Shown here piece by piece: positions 1 to 13,791 of a stretch of DNA of 64,000 bases. Positions within the stretch are counted from its first letter, which is position 1. The number at the start of each line of letters is the position of its first letter. Below the pieces are notes generated by a model that was given only the letters and a program-made list of their open reading frames with translations, had not been told where the DNA came from and searched no databases. This stretch comes from Varroa destructor (Eukaryota > Arthropoda > Arachnida > Mesostigmata > Varroidae): positions 20,133,540 to 20,197,539 of the forward strand of contig NW_019211459.1 of assembly GCF_002443255.2 (NCBI RefSeq), given 5' to 3'. Made by a program: the position numbers and the translations under genes.

Positions 1-3000
1 TAGCTGCCATAGGCCGTCGCCTCAATCCAGCTTAAAAGATTCTTGTCAACGAACAAATTCCGTCTGTAAGATGTTTTTTCTTTGTTGAAAACATCGGAGT
101 GATCGATGCGACGATGTATTTTTGCGTATGGACTCGACGAAGTGGCGAACAAAGATCTACAGACACGGACCTAGGCCTTTTTGCTAATAGCTAGTACCGT
201 TTATTACACTACTAGCCGTCGTCCCTCACGCAGACGACCAACACAACTAACTGAACCGTATGACAAATAAATATGTGTGCACTTAAAAAAGTACAACTAA
301 AATTCGGTGATTTTTTCCTGAGCGGAATAGGTCACACTTTTTTTTTTGCTTAATTTTTCACCTTCTGACCTAGTTCCTCGATACAGGCGGGACTAAACCG
401 GGCGATTCTCTCAGTGGACCACATACGGATCGTGGGCCCTCATACGACTACTAACGGCAAAAGTCCATAAAAAATGAAACATTTTCAAAAATGACACTTC
501 ATAATGGTCACAAACCACCATTGTAATTCCATCATTCTCACGAGGTCAATATCAAAATTGCTTAATACTCCGTTTTCTCGTATGCGTTGTCGTCCTTTGT
601 CCATTGTGACACGGCATCAGTATCGTCGACCTAGCAGCAACGGATACCATCCCGTCGTTGTGGGCTAGGTCGTTCGATGCGCGTATTCATGCAGCTGTAT
701 TGACCCAATGCTGTTTTCAGTATACAAGATTACTTCAGACCGGTATGCTGGTCCACGATTTCGGAACAAGGCACTAAACAGTCCTTTATTAACCTCGACT
801 CTGGTTCGTTACACGACAGCGTAATACTGCTGAAACGAAATCGATCTTATCGTGACGCCGACTGATCGTTACCGAAGTGGCAATTGGATATTGAATGGAA
901 TAGGTGATATCGCGAATTCAGTTTCTGAGTGTTTTTCGCACTCGTTGTGATTATTCTTGCTCGACGCCAAAAAGCCCCAGGGCTCGCTCTTCCGCCCGAT
1001 TGAAGGTGATATAGACCGCACAGGGTATATGGGGCGAATACGAATTCCTCCTCTATCGATCACTATCTGATCGAGAAACTTTGTTTACTTTTTTTTCCTT
1101 TGTTTTTAAACGAACGATGCTGTTTTTCGTCGGAACGGCTATGTATAGCATTTGCACGCCGGCAATATCGAAGCTGTGTTTGTGATATCCAGTTGAAATT
1201 GTTTTGTTCACAGCATCAGGACATGTAGTTTAGAATTGGACAGCTGTGGTATCAAAGCCAACTTGAAGTCCCAATGCGCCTTATCTAGAATGGAAGTGAT
1301 TTTCCAAGCCAGGTGGGTGGAAGAATAAGCGGAACGACGTAAACGCCGACATGTACTCTATATACCGTCATTCACTGAGACCAAGCGATCCATGTGCTGG
1401 TTGGTATCACGTGTGTGTATGAAGCCAAACGGATTCCTTTAAAAGGGGCAGAATCTATTTTCCGTCACTTACAATACAATACTCATCCTAACGTTTTCTC
1501 TTGCTAAGCATGTGCATAATAATATAATATATTCATGTAAGTTTAAACTGTCAGTACCAAGAAGAAGTTTACGAGACACTCTTCGTATCTCAGAACGTTT
1601 ACAGCAGTGGCTATTGCAATATGATCAACTTATTGCCGAACTAAACTTTTCGGCAAATTTACGTACTATGCTCGGTGAGTTGACATCGTTTCCACGGTGC
1701 CAACTGGAACTTGTTACTTTTATCAATAAGCGACTCTTAAATAAATAGCTTCTTCAATGAAGATTCTGAAGAAAGGCCGGGTAACCGTCCTTCTACCAAG
1801 AATTCTATCCCAATAAAGTGCCGTCCACAGCCGCTCACTATACAGCGTAAATTCACAGGATTTAAGTTTATCAGCATTGAAATGTGTTTTTTTTTACGGT
1901 TGAAACACAAAGCAATCAACGTGCGCTTGAAAAGGCGCAGTTCAACTAAAACTTTCATCGGCCTGTAACAACCGACGAAAAAAATTCTGTGTTTAATAGC
2001 CAGCTCAGTAAATAAGTTTCAAGCAAAGGCAATCTGAATCTAAATCGATGTGGCCAAAAAAAAAACATTACAGCATCTGCATTGTTAGTACAAACATAGA
2101 TTTTGTCAACGAAATTTTCTGTTCTCTTACAAACACACGAATTGATAATTATGCATGCTCGAGACGCACCTCATGACTACAAAAAAAAATACGTTGCCGC
2201 CGATGACGTTTCACTGACAACAAATGCTAATTGTTAGAAGTTCTGGCAATATAGCCTCGCAAAAATGCTTATTATACTTACAAGCAACCATCTCTAAGGG
2301 AGCACAACTTCAACTTCTACGCACACTTAGGTAAACATTTTTTTAAATACGCGTCACATGTTCGAAAAAAAAAAAAAAGAAAAAAAAAAGCCAAACCACC
2401 TACTTAAAATCCCAGTTGGAGACCCCAACGACGCATTGCTCCCCCGTAGTGCTGAATAGCTTATAAAGTTACTTATAAGTCAAGGTGTCCTGTAGTTTTA
2501 AAAATAATTGCTGCTATTCACTGTGAACACAAGTGTGATCCTTCTTGCAGACGATTCGACCCTGTGACAATGTCGCAGTTATTATGCATTTCCTCCTACC
2601 GTCAGGTAACCCAGTTGCCATCGCCCCACAGCAGAACAGTGTATAATATATCTTTCATAGTTCATACGGGCACCAAGCTGCCTCTAAATATGAAACTACA
2701 GTTACTTATTCCATGCTTGAGCGCGGCCTTTTATATAACGTGTAGAGTGTTGAATTCAAATAGGTTAACTTGTTCCTTCCTTTGAGGCGCGACCATAGAT
2801 GACAGTAACGTGTGCTTCACGATTACTTTCACAGCAACGCTTGTCGGCCAAAGTAGGCCGCTCGAAAGCGTTCGAATCGCGATTTTTTCCCTTAATGAGT
2901 GAACATGCCCACTTGGGCATTACTGACAAAGAACGATCGAATGGGTACCAGAATTAATCAAGTTCCTTGGCTAGAAATCAGCCATGTCACGTTCTTATGA

Positions 3001-3748
3001 TTCTGAGTGATCCATATTGTAGACTGATATATTTAGCACCAGCTCAGGCTGTTGGCAAACTACTTCTTTCCCACGATTCTATGATTTTACTTTGACACCT
3101 ATCCTGATAAGGAAGCAGACAGACGTTTGTATACTATGAACAAACACGCGTATCATATATTTATAGTAGCATGTAATAGGTATCTTAGAGGTGTTAACTA
3201 CTTGAAAAACTTTTAGTTGTTTAAATCTTACTTTTAAATCGTAGTGAATATTGTGAATGCCGTGAAACTATAGGTGTGTATACCTCTGTAAAAATGAAAA
3301 AAAAAAAAAAAAACAAAGAACATTTGTATTTCAGCCAAGACAATAGTCCGTATCCAGCCTAATTCTAAGCTCAATTTCATTTTCGGTACCGACAGAGAGA
3401 ATCGAAGCATGAAGTGCTTCTACTTGTTTTATTAACTAACATGTCACTGCCAAGTGCACGTGTTCACTGTAACATAGATTAAGGTAAGACTGATAATCAA
3501 CTGTTCCATGGGTCGCGTTACAGCGATATAACTAGTGCAAGTTTTCCGGATTTAACCAAGCGCTAACTTAAAATTGGTCTCATCCTCTCCGTTACGTTAG
3601 AAACGATAATACCTATCGGAACAGATGGAAACGATCCTTATAGAATAACGAATCTCCAAAGGAACGGTAAGTAAAATTAAGTTACCAGTATATCACTTTT
3701 CAGAAGCGCCATGCCTAGATATTTTCGGTCGACGATATACATATAATC
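1..3748. other. AT-rich noncoding stretch
   Basis: I see no exon with both splice sites and a plausible protein here. Open frames are 78 codons or shorter and resemble nothing I recognise. The stretch holds simple A-rich tracts, notably an A run broken by one G at 2365-2390 and an A18 run at 3297-3314. Intergenic or intronic DNA is the best reading. Confidence 0.6.
2365..2390. repeat. poly-A tract
   Basis: A near-pure A tract interrupted by one G. No retroelement 3' end or target-site duplication is evident beside it. Confidence 0.85.
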
Positions 3749-3770
3749 TTTTTTTTTTTTTTTTTTTTTT
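3749..3770. repeat. poly-T tract (T22)
   Basis: A run of 22 T. On the plus strand it is directly upstream of a TTTAG acceptor-like site at 3783-3784 and could serve as a polypyrimidine tract. Confidence 0.9.
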
Positions 3771-3784
3771 CAATTTTGCTTTAG

Positions 3785-3801
3785 ATAGAGACAGCAGAAA
3801 G
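3785..3801 (+). other. microexon-like splice-site pair
   Basis: A very strong 3' splice-site context (T22, then CAATTTTGCTTTAG ending at 3784) is followed 17 nt later by a consensus donor, AAG|GTAAGTG, with GT at 3802-3803. The 17 nt between them could be a microexon or a recursive-splicing exon. A chance pairing beside a poly-T tract is also possible. Seventeen nucleotides would shift a reading frame unless the piece lies in a UTR. Confidence 0.2.
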
Positions 3802-6800
3802 GTAAGTGATGCTGCTGCGTCCTGTTTCGTGCCAAGTTCCGGTTAAGACGATACCCCCGTTGATTTTCAGTGCCTCTGGTTTACAGGATTCGATCTGTTC
3901 TCGTTGTCAGACAGCTGCCATTTGGTTCTAAAATGTCTGACATTTGCTGTGACTTAGATCTAGCCGATATTTGTATCGTTTTCCTTTTGTCGGCTGCGTC
4001 TGTTTCTTTGGCTTATGGCAGTAGCTCGAGTTGGTCGCACTGCCATATAGGCAAAATAGAAGATCTGTAAATCGAGAACAGAGGTCTTTCCATATTTTTG
4101 TTCAAAAAAATACTTTCTTTTTTTCACGGATCGGCTGCCTAAATGGCTCTCTCTGACCAAACAAAATTGGTGCTGCAAACCCTTACACCCACTAAAACCA
4201 TATCTCTATCCCTTGTTCTCGGTTAGTATCACTACGGGCCGACAGTTGGGACAATATAGGAATAAGCGTCGATCTGTGGTGCGCCAAAGTGCTCCGTCCG
4301 TGTAGCAGATCGAAGTCAACGTGTGCCGACAAACATCGCTAATATATTTAGACCGGCGGACTAATACGGACCCATATATTAGATACATGTAGAAATATGA
4401 AACATACTCCAAGAAATAACATTTCTTATTGGCCCATGTGAATACACAAATAACAATCGAGGCCGCATTCGACTGTCATATCGGAGAATAAACATGGACA
4501 CCAAAACTGATTCAAGCTGAATTTAACTACTCTACTACGACCAAAACATTCCCCCCACGGCTTCTTTGGCTCAGACGAGAGAAACTGTGCTGTAAAACTG
4601 CAGAAAATCCGAAGGCGAACGGAGACGGCAATAGAACTGGTAAGGTCGGTCAGTCGACGAACGTTAATCGCCACTCGATGCAAGCAACAATAACACCGAT
4701 AATAACAGCAGCGAAAAAAAAAACAACCGCTAGCATAAAACGGAAAATGAATTATTTCTACAGATCGAGGGTTTCCGTGGCTTAACTTAAAATCAGAGTC
4801 CCTGTAATACGGTTAACTTTTTAACTTTGTTTGTTCATACCAGCTGTCTGACGAAATAGATCCTGGAGGCTGTTACACATATCGGGGTGTCACAACCATT
4901 TACAGGCACTATCTTACTTACAGATGAACTCGACTAATATCCACTTTGCTGATGTTCTATCGTTGACGCCTTTGCGGAACGTGTCGAGTGGGCCAGTGGA
5001 CTCCTCCCTAGAAAGAATATTACGCAAGCGTCATTGTCAGTATAATTGGCGCGCAGCGTTTGAAAAGGACGACGAAACCCTCGATAACTCTAACGTGAAT
5101 ATCATCTGTGTGACTGTGACATGGCGTAAAGTATTGTCGTGTAAAAATTTTGCATTGGCGGCACTTCCACCAGACACGCAGTCGTCACACGAAGCACAGA
5201 AATAAGAGGCCGTTGTGGAGCGACGCGTTGGTCCTGATTAGGGAACAGCTTGATTGATTACATTTATTTGAATCAGGTTGCCCTTAGTTACGTACGAACG
5301 ATGCAAATATCGCTCGAGCAAAAATCCTTTGTTGATAGCATCGTAGTTGCCGCATACTCAGCATTATATAATCATCATGCGACTATCTGTACACTGAATG
5401 CAGTATTCAGTCATGTAAACATCATATATATTTAAGTAGATTAGTGATGTAACCGCTCGAGTGCTGCGTGCGCCCAACTGTATGATTCCCACTTGCGTAC
5501 GGTTGTCCAGTTAACATTACAAGGCAAAGAAATGAGCGTCCTCATGAAGCAGCTGCAAGTATTCACACAGAATAAAAATCGGCAAGGCGAAGTCCGTTTT
5601 CCCACATTATTGCTACCCCGCTCCCCACCTTTGACTCAGCCTACAGGCTGCACGCTGCCTTTTCATTGCTATGCTTCTTTGCTCTGTCAGTAAACAATGA
5701 CCCGCTAGACAAAGCGCGCCTTGCTCCTCGGCGTAATACGCGGATCTGTAGGACATACAGCGATGACGGTCTGTTGCCGCAGGCTGCAGCGCCTGATAAA
5801 GTGATATCGATATTGCCTGTATCGCAAAGCACTATAGTGTATGGGGCGCTGACCAACGGAGTATTCCATTCGGTCGTCGCAAATTGTTCGCTGACGTAAA
5901 GATTCCTCCGTTAATATTCCTATATAAATCGGGACGTCTACCGGAGATGGAATTACTTATCGTCTGACGTATTCAGGCTTACCTTTCTCTGTGCTGATCG
6001 ATTCGTTGACAACAATGATTTTATAAAGCTTGTTTTGCTCCGCAAACAAAAGCTTTCGAAGACAAAGATAACTATGCTCGCTTGTCGATGAGATCCTAGT
6101 CGCGCAAAGGTCGCGAACGCTCGCCTTGGAGGTTAGAGGTTACGTGGATTTATCGATACCAAAGCCTAAAGTTGCCACATAGTAAGCGACAAACGAAACC
6201 TATAAATACGGGGGGTTTACTGGGAACGATTTACGCGATTAAGGGGTCGACTCTTCACCTTTTTCCTCATCAAAATCAATTTCCTATCCTAACGAATAGA
6301 TACATCCATTCATTGAATGTATGAATGAATTTCTTCAAAACCAATATGCGAATCAATATGGTTTCTGTTATAGCCGATGAAGACAGACGAGAATATAGCC
6401 AGCTACGACACCATGATGTCTGTTACCTTTACCCGTTTCTGTCGATTGTAACGAGCTGCTGCGGAGTTGTTTGTCGGAAGGGCCGGCCTAGACGCATGTC
6501 CACCGTTCGGATATTTGTATAACGACGGGTTCCCTTTTCGTTCGTAGTAACTTTGACGGTCATTAATCCTGTTGGCACATTAAGCTAGCTGCAGGTAAAG
6601 GAATCCTAGACAGAGCCGACCATGGGCGTCTCACCCGCTATTGATATCATTGGTATGGGACAGATAGTAACACCAAACGTGGCTGAACATCCACAGCCGC
6701 CGTAGTACAGTAACAAAAGGAAAAAAACAACAACAGCAGCAGTAGTAATACATATTGGATTCGTGAAAATTTTGTCTGCTGTCCATTATACATAAACATC

Positions 6801-9254
6801 GCTAGTCAATGAACTGTGGAAACGGATACGTAGAAGCGACGACTAATATAGCTTTCGATAACACGAGAGATCGCTTTCTAGGAGCGTGTACCGTCTCCAT
6901 CTTTCACATTGCACTGAAAACAATTGATTTATATAATACAGACATTATGTTTGTGCGCATGTGTGAAACGGCAGAAACACTACCTCAGTGACGATTGCCA
7001 CCCTAAATCAAATGGTTTCAACTATGGTGATGTTACCGATCAGGTACGTGGACGCTTTCGCTCCGTGGCTCGATACCGCACATTAGTAAATCGATGACGT
7101 AGCGAAAATCTTAACAAGTACCTAACAATGCCACAGCAGAACATTTGATCTTATTGTGGAGTGTCATCAATGATTATTGCGCCATTTTCTACTGTGCACT
7201 TATATTCCTGATGGGATGCCATTAAATGGAACAAATTCTCTTTGAACTATTGTTAAAAAATGTAATGCCACACAATATCCAGCTTAACAACAATATGTCA
7301 ACAATATTGCGACGATTTCAGCGGCTCTGTCTGTTTTAAGGTGGTTTTCTTCGAAAGGCGCTTAGAGAGTGTTGTATTGACCATATCTAGTCTTTATATT
7401 GGCTAGCGTCAGCCGATAACTTTCCTATAGTCTATCCTCATTGATACCTAATGTTCAAACGTACGATTTCAGTAAACGTAAATTATCTTGGAGACATGTA
7501 AGACAAAGGTGAAAGGCCGCCATAATAAATAGCGTACAGCCGTCGTTCAAACAAAACACGTACACATATACGATTCAGTTTGTATAATTTAAACACAAAA
7601 AAAAACCAACCCATGTATCCTATAACCCAGCTTCCGTGCAATAATCACAGCATGGCCCTCACTCGGCTTCAGTTTGTGGCTATCGTCGAAAGAAAAAAAG
7701 AATGGAACCAGGAGCGTTGCCAGGGGATCTCGTGATTGATGCAGCCCTTAACAAACAGTAAAATTGGCCTGTTCGCTCGTCAGTGCATCAGCTTCTTACA
7801 TAACGAATGGCCCAAAAGGACTTTCCCCCGTGAGCGTTCGTAGTCGTTCTTGTTGAATGGTTACAACTTCCACAAGAAGCCCTAACAATCAATATTGTTA
7901 GATAGTGAGCAATTCGCGAACAACTGTTGGCCGTATGAAGGCCGAAGGCAGGGAGGCCAAACATTCAAGATGAGCCGAATCTTCACGCTGAATCGAAATA
8001 ATCTCGCTGGTTCATACATGTCGCGCAATGTTAAGAAGATGATAGGTTAACTATGTACTGGCCTTCTTTGTACTGAACTTACGTTAATCGACATGGGAGC
8101 TAGTTGACACTTCAGCGCGCTGCTCTGTAGGCTAGTAGTGCGATTCGGGAACTGGGAGGTTGGAAAAAGCCCGCTTAAAAATTGTAGACTTGAAAAGAAG
8201 TGGATTGGTATATAACAAGTTGTCCTAAAAGTACTTATGTTTGCATTTAGGGAACGATGCGTTCCTAGTACGTATAATATAGGAGCATGATCTAGATGAA
8301 TGAAGATGGAACGACTAATTGTAGACAAGTTGCGGACGTTGGTTTTAGTGGCAACAAAAATACTATAAATCGTCTTCGTAAAATGTTTTTGAAGTCGCCT
8401 GGATAACGGCGCTATGTTCGAAAGCAGTTTCGCTTTTGTCGACCATTGAAATATAAGTAAAGTCTAAGGGAGAGATAATTAAATCTATTTTACACACGTA
8501 CTAGTTGTGCCATAACACGTTTAAACAAGTGGCCATTCAATCCGGATCGTATCAGATCATAATTCCGATGACAGTTTCAGATAGTGGCACCGCTAATAAC
8601 ACTTCTAATTGAAACCTGCCACTGTCTAGAAGGCGTGTTATCTCGTGTTTGGTTTCCATAGGTCGTATCATTTTTGTCTACTATTAATAAAATGCGCAAA
8701 CAATTAGCCAATCACCGCTTGCTATCAATAGATTAGTGGCTGCTTGGCCAAGTTTACTATAGCTTAAGGGTCAACCCGACATGAGGGTCCTATATTTAGA
8801 TAGTATCTCTTTGAGAACTGCCTTCCATAGGCTGAAATTGTTTCGCTGATAAAGTCAACGTTTTAATCGTTTTTAATCAACAAGAGGCATTAATAAATAC
8901 TAAAAAATAACACATTGTATTGCATCTACCCGTAGACCGTGCGAAATATTAATTCTTTGTCGAAAGCCACAGGCTAGTGTGGTATGAAGATATGAAACAA
9001 CAGATTTAGAAAAGCACAAATAGGACAGGCGTTTTGAAGGCACCGTGATTTTTTTCTCAAGGCTTCGAAATACCATATCGATTATTGTTCCCTTATTTGT
9101 ACTAACGCAATGGAACAAGTTTCCTCAATAACACAAAAAAGAACGACACTCGAATAGAAGTTGCTATTGTGTACGTAGCTTCCAGGCACGATGGGCAGAA
9201 AAACACTATTAACTTGGATAATCGAATTCTCTAGCATTTCTGCTAAGCGCTAAA
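3802..9254. other. noncoding stretch, no supported gene
   Basis: Several frames of 60-93 codons are open on both strands but none has recognisable motifs. The only one with a splice-like start is at 4924-5205 (plus, 93 codons). Its ATG follows an acceptor-like CTTACTTACAG whose AG is at 4922-4923, and it ends in TAA. Its product is unrecognised, basic and cysteine-poor, and I do not call it a gene. Confidence 0.5.
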
Positions 9255-9279
9255 TGTGATTTTTCGCTTTTAGGTAAGT
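9255..9279 (+). promoter_or_regulatory. candidate recursive splice site (ratchet point)
   Basis: A pyrimidine-rich stretch (TTTTTCGCTTTT) runs into AG at 9272-9273, followed immediately by GTAAGT at 9274-9279. A 3' splice site abutting a 5' splice site is the form of the zero-length exons used for stepwise removal of long introns, well described in Drosophila. It would require a plus-strand gene with a long intron across this region. AGGTAAGT alone is expected about once per strand in a window this size, so this is only a candidate. Confidence 0.25.
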
Positions 9280-9954
9280 TACTGTAGAACGAGCACAATA
9301 TTCGGCCCGCAATCCTACCTGAATATGCCTGCTTACCTTTGTAACAGGCCGGATTCGGCTAGAAGGTGTGAGGAAGATCGAGTTCCTGATAGCACTGGCT
9401 GTTTGAGATTAGTGCGTTCGCTTTGAAATATGGCTGCCATTATCAGCTGTTATTATATTATAGCGCAATAATAGTGAAGCGCTGACTGATCAAATACGTC
9501 GAAATACGTCATACGTTGAAAATAATCTTGTTAATGGTTTCTGGTGTATAGAAAACTATCGTTTAAATTTTTCCCTATTTGGCGGCTCGTTCTGTTTTTC
9601 TGACTGCAACAACGTTCATTTTTCGCTTCATGACTTCAACGTGCATTTTTATATAGGCAATTTGGCGATCAACAGCTCTTCTAATTAATAAGTCATTATC
9701 ATCAATTAAGTGGACAGCCTGAAAGTGACAGAATAATGGATGTCCTGCTGTGCTGAATCTAGTGCCATAATCGAACCCTCTTCCCATCCATTTTAGTGTC
9801 GTTTTTGTCTCTCTAAGTCTGCTCAAGTATCACAAAAATATCGATTTCAACGGGTGACAATGTCCAAGTTACTCAATTTCAGCTCAGTATATCTCACTTT
9901 CTCTTATCATTATGGTACCACGTTCTATTGACGCTCCTCTATGAACAGCAGTGA

Positions 9955-10700
9955 TCAAACCCGCAACCTATATCCTACAATTGTATTGTATAAGGAAAAA
10001 CTGTCTATATGAAGATACATATGGATGCGATGACGATTACCGTGACACAGCGCTTCGTCGACAAACGTCGTCTTAAGCCAATAGATACCTATGCGGTACT
10101 CGCCCTGTCCAATACTGCCTCGTCGATTGCTCACCTTTATTACCATAATAATAATTTTGTAATAATAATAATAATTATTATTATTGCAGCAGCTGTTGAT
10201 GTTATTCTGATCATGATTAAAAAACGTCGAAATGTTCACATATTCCCACAACCCCACTCTTACTGCCGCTGCTGTAATTCCTACGGTAAAACGCCGCGGC
10301 AGACGCAGCAGCAGACGCAAGAACGTCACATAGGGCACGACCGCGCAAAGGTAAAGGTACCCCTCACCCATCCATCCCCCGTTGTGTTGTAGTCGTCGCT
10401 GACGATCCGTTGGCAACTGCAAAAAAACAGCAATGGCCGTCAATGCAAGAGCAGCGGCCGAGACAACAACAGATTCCATAGCGACAAATGCAGCAGGAGT
10501 AGCAGTCGGAACAGGAGGACTACTAAAAAAACAAGGTGAATAGGATGAACCCGGTGACGAAAAACAAGAGCAAAATAACGGAGTAGCGGGGGTGGGCCGA
10601 AGGTGGAGGGGGTGACAAATTTGCCGGAATGTCCCCAGTGAAAGCAGTGGCATCGGCCGTGGTAGCCATACGTTCGCTGCTTCGCGGTCACGAACTCAGC
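9955..10700 (-). other. triplet-rich island with a long open frame
   Basis: The longest open frame of the window (232 codons, minus, 9955-10653) lies here. Its C-terminal half runs through an AAT/ATT microsatellite (10144-10186) and reads as Asn/Tyr/Ile homopolymer. Its N-terminal half is Pro/Ser/Leu/Ala-rich and unrecognised. Opposite-strand (10009-10392) and shifted (10440-10691) frames are also open, as expected of triplet-biased, stop-poor DNA rather than a true gene. The island is GC-richer than its flanks, with CAG/GCC-type triplets. Confidence 0.35.
10144..10186. repeat. AAT/ATT microsatellite
   Basis: ATA and ATT trinucleotide units meet head to head, so the tract is nearly self-complementary and could fold. 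Confidence 0.85.
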
Positions 10701-13440
10701 CTTCCAATGCAGCTGTCGAATTCGCTTTGGCTTTCAGTTTATGGTCGGGGCTTTAATGGACGGACCAATAAATCGGCAGCAAAGGAAGAACGCCACTGAC
10801 AAGTGCCTACCCAACAAAACATGACGGGTACGACATTCAAGCGGGCACACAGTTAGCAAATTGATTAGAGGTTTTTGTATTGCAGAGGCAGATGCTTATG
10901 GCTAGCCTATGGTGCTTGAGATGATGGCACTGCTGGAGAAATGTAAATTACCCACCTATCCTTTCTGCAGTTGGTCTCAGGGGACACACTCTGACTTATC
11001 GGTGGATGAACATACTAATACGGATAAGTAAACCGCAGGGTTCAGTGAGCAATAATGAAACGAATGGGCTTAAAAGAGATTCATGTTCTGCCCTTGGACG
11101 TATGCGACGTTAGAAATCTACGGAAAATATATAATACAATCAAATGTGGATGGCCGATATTGCCATACATGTTTTTTAGGGTAAGTTAACTGTAGTAGCT
11201 TTTTGCCGTTATAAAATCTAATGATAGGGATTCAATTATGAACAAGGAGATTCTCGCCTGATAACGATTGACGGCATTGTTCAGGTTGTATATGAATTAA
11301 CATTAAGTGATAGTGTTATCTGCTACGGATTTCATCATCATCGTGTGCTCAAGGACATTTTTGAACGGCCGGCACAAATACATGTAACACAGTGCAAAGA
11401 TTAGATAATGATTTTAATATACATGATAATTAAAAAGAGGTCCAAGCTATCTTGCCTTTAGTACGCGATCGTTGGTCTGCGCATCTCATCTGCTGTGAAC
11501 AAATCCCTCCAAGTAGCGACAGGCGCCGTATACATTATCAATTCTATATATCAATTAAATATATCCGAATGTATATGAGTCGTATGCAGAAAGCAACGTC
11601 GAGAAGAAGGGACCTGGCGAGGTCGTTGAAGTAACGTGAAGGGTGAACGTCCGCTTTACCTCAAACATATATTCACCAATAAAGTTAAACAGTTAATGAT
11701 CCGACATGGCTTTAGGCCATAGGTGAGGTAATAATCCCTAATGAAGAGACCCGAGAGAAAAATCGGACTCGCTCAAGCGAGCGTTCACGTCAAGGAACAA
11801 CGTAACGTCTTCAAATCACCAACAAAACGATGTTATAACAAATGGACCTATGCAACTTCTTCTTCACGCTTTCCAATGGCTGATCGTTGTATTGTAACTA
11901 TTACAGATAACATGATTGATTGACTGATTAAGAAGTTCATTATTTCTTTATGCGGCCTACTGTGTAACTAGATGACAACGTTTCTCGTATCGACACGACG
12001 GATACGTAGACGTCTTTATGAATACTTGCGGATAACTGTGAGTCGCAAAGGGCAACAGAAACTCGGCGGCCAGACCATTACGGCAACCAATAAATTAGTA
12101 TAGCATTCACGATGGGTGCTACTACGGTGAGAACATCGGTACCGTTACTAGCTGAAACAAACTGAGTAAAGTTATCAGCTGTATGTAGTGATCGATCTAT
12201 ACATTAAGCAATGCGATGATCGTAATAGAATAAGCCCAGTCTTTTGGCTTAAACATCGCGTCAACTAATCATTATTGTAGACGAGTAATTCTGCCCCAGC
12301 ATTGATGGGGGACATCGAACGATTGTGCGATCTCTCGATATTGCCACACGTTCTCAACTTTGACCTATATGTAGCAAAACTTCGATGAGAGCAAACTGCA
12401 AACGGACATTTCTATGGCGTTCTACGAATGTTTTCAAATCATTGCACTATACTTGTTCATCAGTTTTTTTATATATACAAATATTTAATCTTTGCCATGA
12501 TTCCTTACAATTCGCAGGATGCTTCCTTTTGCAAACTATCGTAACAATTCAACTGACTATTATCTCTGTTATCCAGCTGACGGCACCCTTTCGTAACGGA
12601 GGGTGCTTAAGCGACTTCAAGACATCGCAGGTGTCCGCTGCATGCGGTCATTCAATTTGCTTTCAGTTCAAAAGAGATATCACATCTACCCACACATAAT
12701 ATCTACTGTGTTGTAATCGCCATGGCATGCGCTTCTTCGTCGTAGATTGCATAAACAACACTAGCAGAAAGTCCTTTCCAGGGTGGAAGTCAGTCGTTAA
12801 CTTTCTCTTCCAGTTAGAACGCTGTCGCCATTTTTTTCCCAAACGACGTCTGATTACCGTACGCACAAACAGATAAAGGAACAACCAACTGCAGCTGGCT
12901 CCAAAGCTGAATTTAAATTTAGGCACGACCTAAAATTAATGTTCGGGTAAGCACATGCGCGTCACCCTTGAACACGAATATGTTCAACTTCTGCTGATGA
13001 TTCGACCTTTTTTCTAGCGTCCTATGCTATCCTCGAACCAGTACCGCTATATAATGTCTACATAACGTTGCGTAATTGTTAACTGTATAGAACGGCTTAC
13101 GCGTGCGCTACGAATGCCTAAAGGCAGTAATCATGAGTGAGCTTAGCGAACCAGTCGACAGATTCTTCCGTTCCTTGCAAGATCGCCCGTCGTTATCTGC
13201 GCGAAGGAAAATGCAAAGCAGCATAGGAAATGATAAGACGGGGCATATACACTGCTTTAGATTCATGCAGGTGGAACAACGGCGGCAAAGGCCGCTCCAG
13301 GAGTCATCGAAACGGATGACGCAGAACGTTCGAGCGAATCTAGCCTGTTCGCCTATACGACCGGCCATGTTTTATAACGTCGTGAGCGATTTTTGCTGGT
13401 GGTGATAGGCTGATAATGAGTAAGAAAACGAAGGCTTATT
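10701..13440. other. noncoding stretch
   Basis: No supported gene. Frames up to 104 codons (12385-12699 plus, 13103-13405 plus, 12663-12926 minus) lack motifs and convincing splice sites. A GTAAGTT donor-like site at 11181 follows a TTTTTTAGG acceptor-like stretch with one extra base between, so it is not a clean ratchet point. Confidence 0.5.
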
Positions 13441-13762
13441 TGCAAGCCAACATCAGCTGGTGCTATCGTGGAAGCAAGCCCCGTGTCCGATCTAATTAGC
13501 CCGCCATTTGCCTCTGTTTGGCCAAGACTCAGAAACAAATGCAAAACAAGTAGCACACCGTTACTGATTACGATGCGGCTTTTGGCTGGGGCCATATTCA
13601 TGGCTCTTTTTGCTATTCTCGACACTGAAGCTGACGACGCAACTGTAGAATATGGCCGCAATAGTTGCAGTATCAGTTGCAACGGGGGGCTCAAGCTGGG
13701 AAGCATTCGAAACCGCAATTACGCCAATGACAGGTTAACGTGTGAGCCAATTCCTAATTACT
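13441..13762 (+). other. GC-richer island with a secretory-like open frame
   Basis: A plus-strand frame with ATG at 13573 encodes a hydrophobic start (MRLLAGAIFMALFAIL) followed by an acidic stretch and Cys-containing YGRNSCSISCNGG, the general shape of a short secreted peptide. The frame runs on into the TA microsatellite and the transposon end, which shows that this 3' boundary is not a natural one. A GACAG|GTTAAC site at about 13734 could be a weak donor. A minus-strand frame of 121 codons overlaps. Coding status is undecided. Confidence 0.15.
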
Positions 13763-13791
13763 ATATATATATATACATACATACATATATA
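13763..13791. repeat. TA/TACA microsatellite
   Basis: Alternating TA units with a few TACA units. It directly abuts the terminal sequence of the transposon remnant; TA is also the target site of Tc1/mariner elements. Confidence 0.85.

Noticed and set aside
11161..11186. Third recursive-splice-like site (TTTTTTAGGGTAAGTT)
   Set aside because: One extra base separates the AG from the GTAAGT, and the pyrimidine tract is short.
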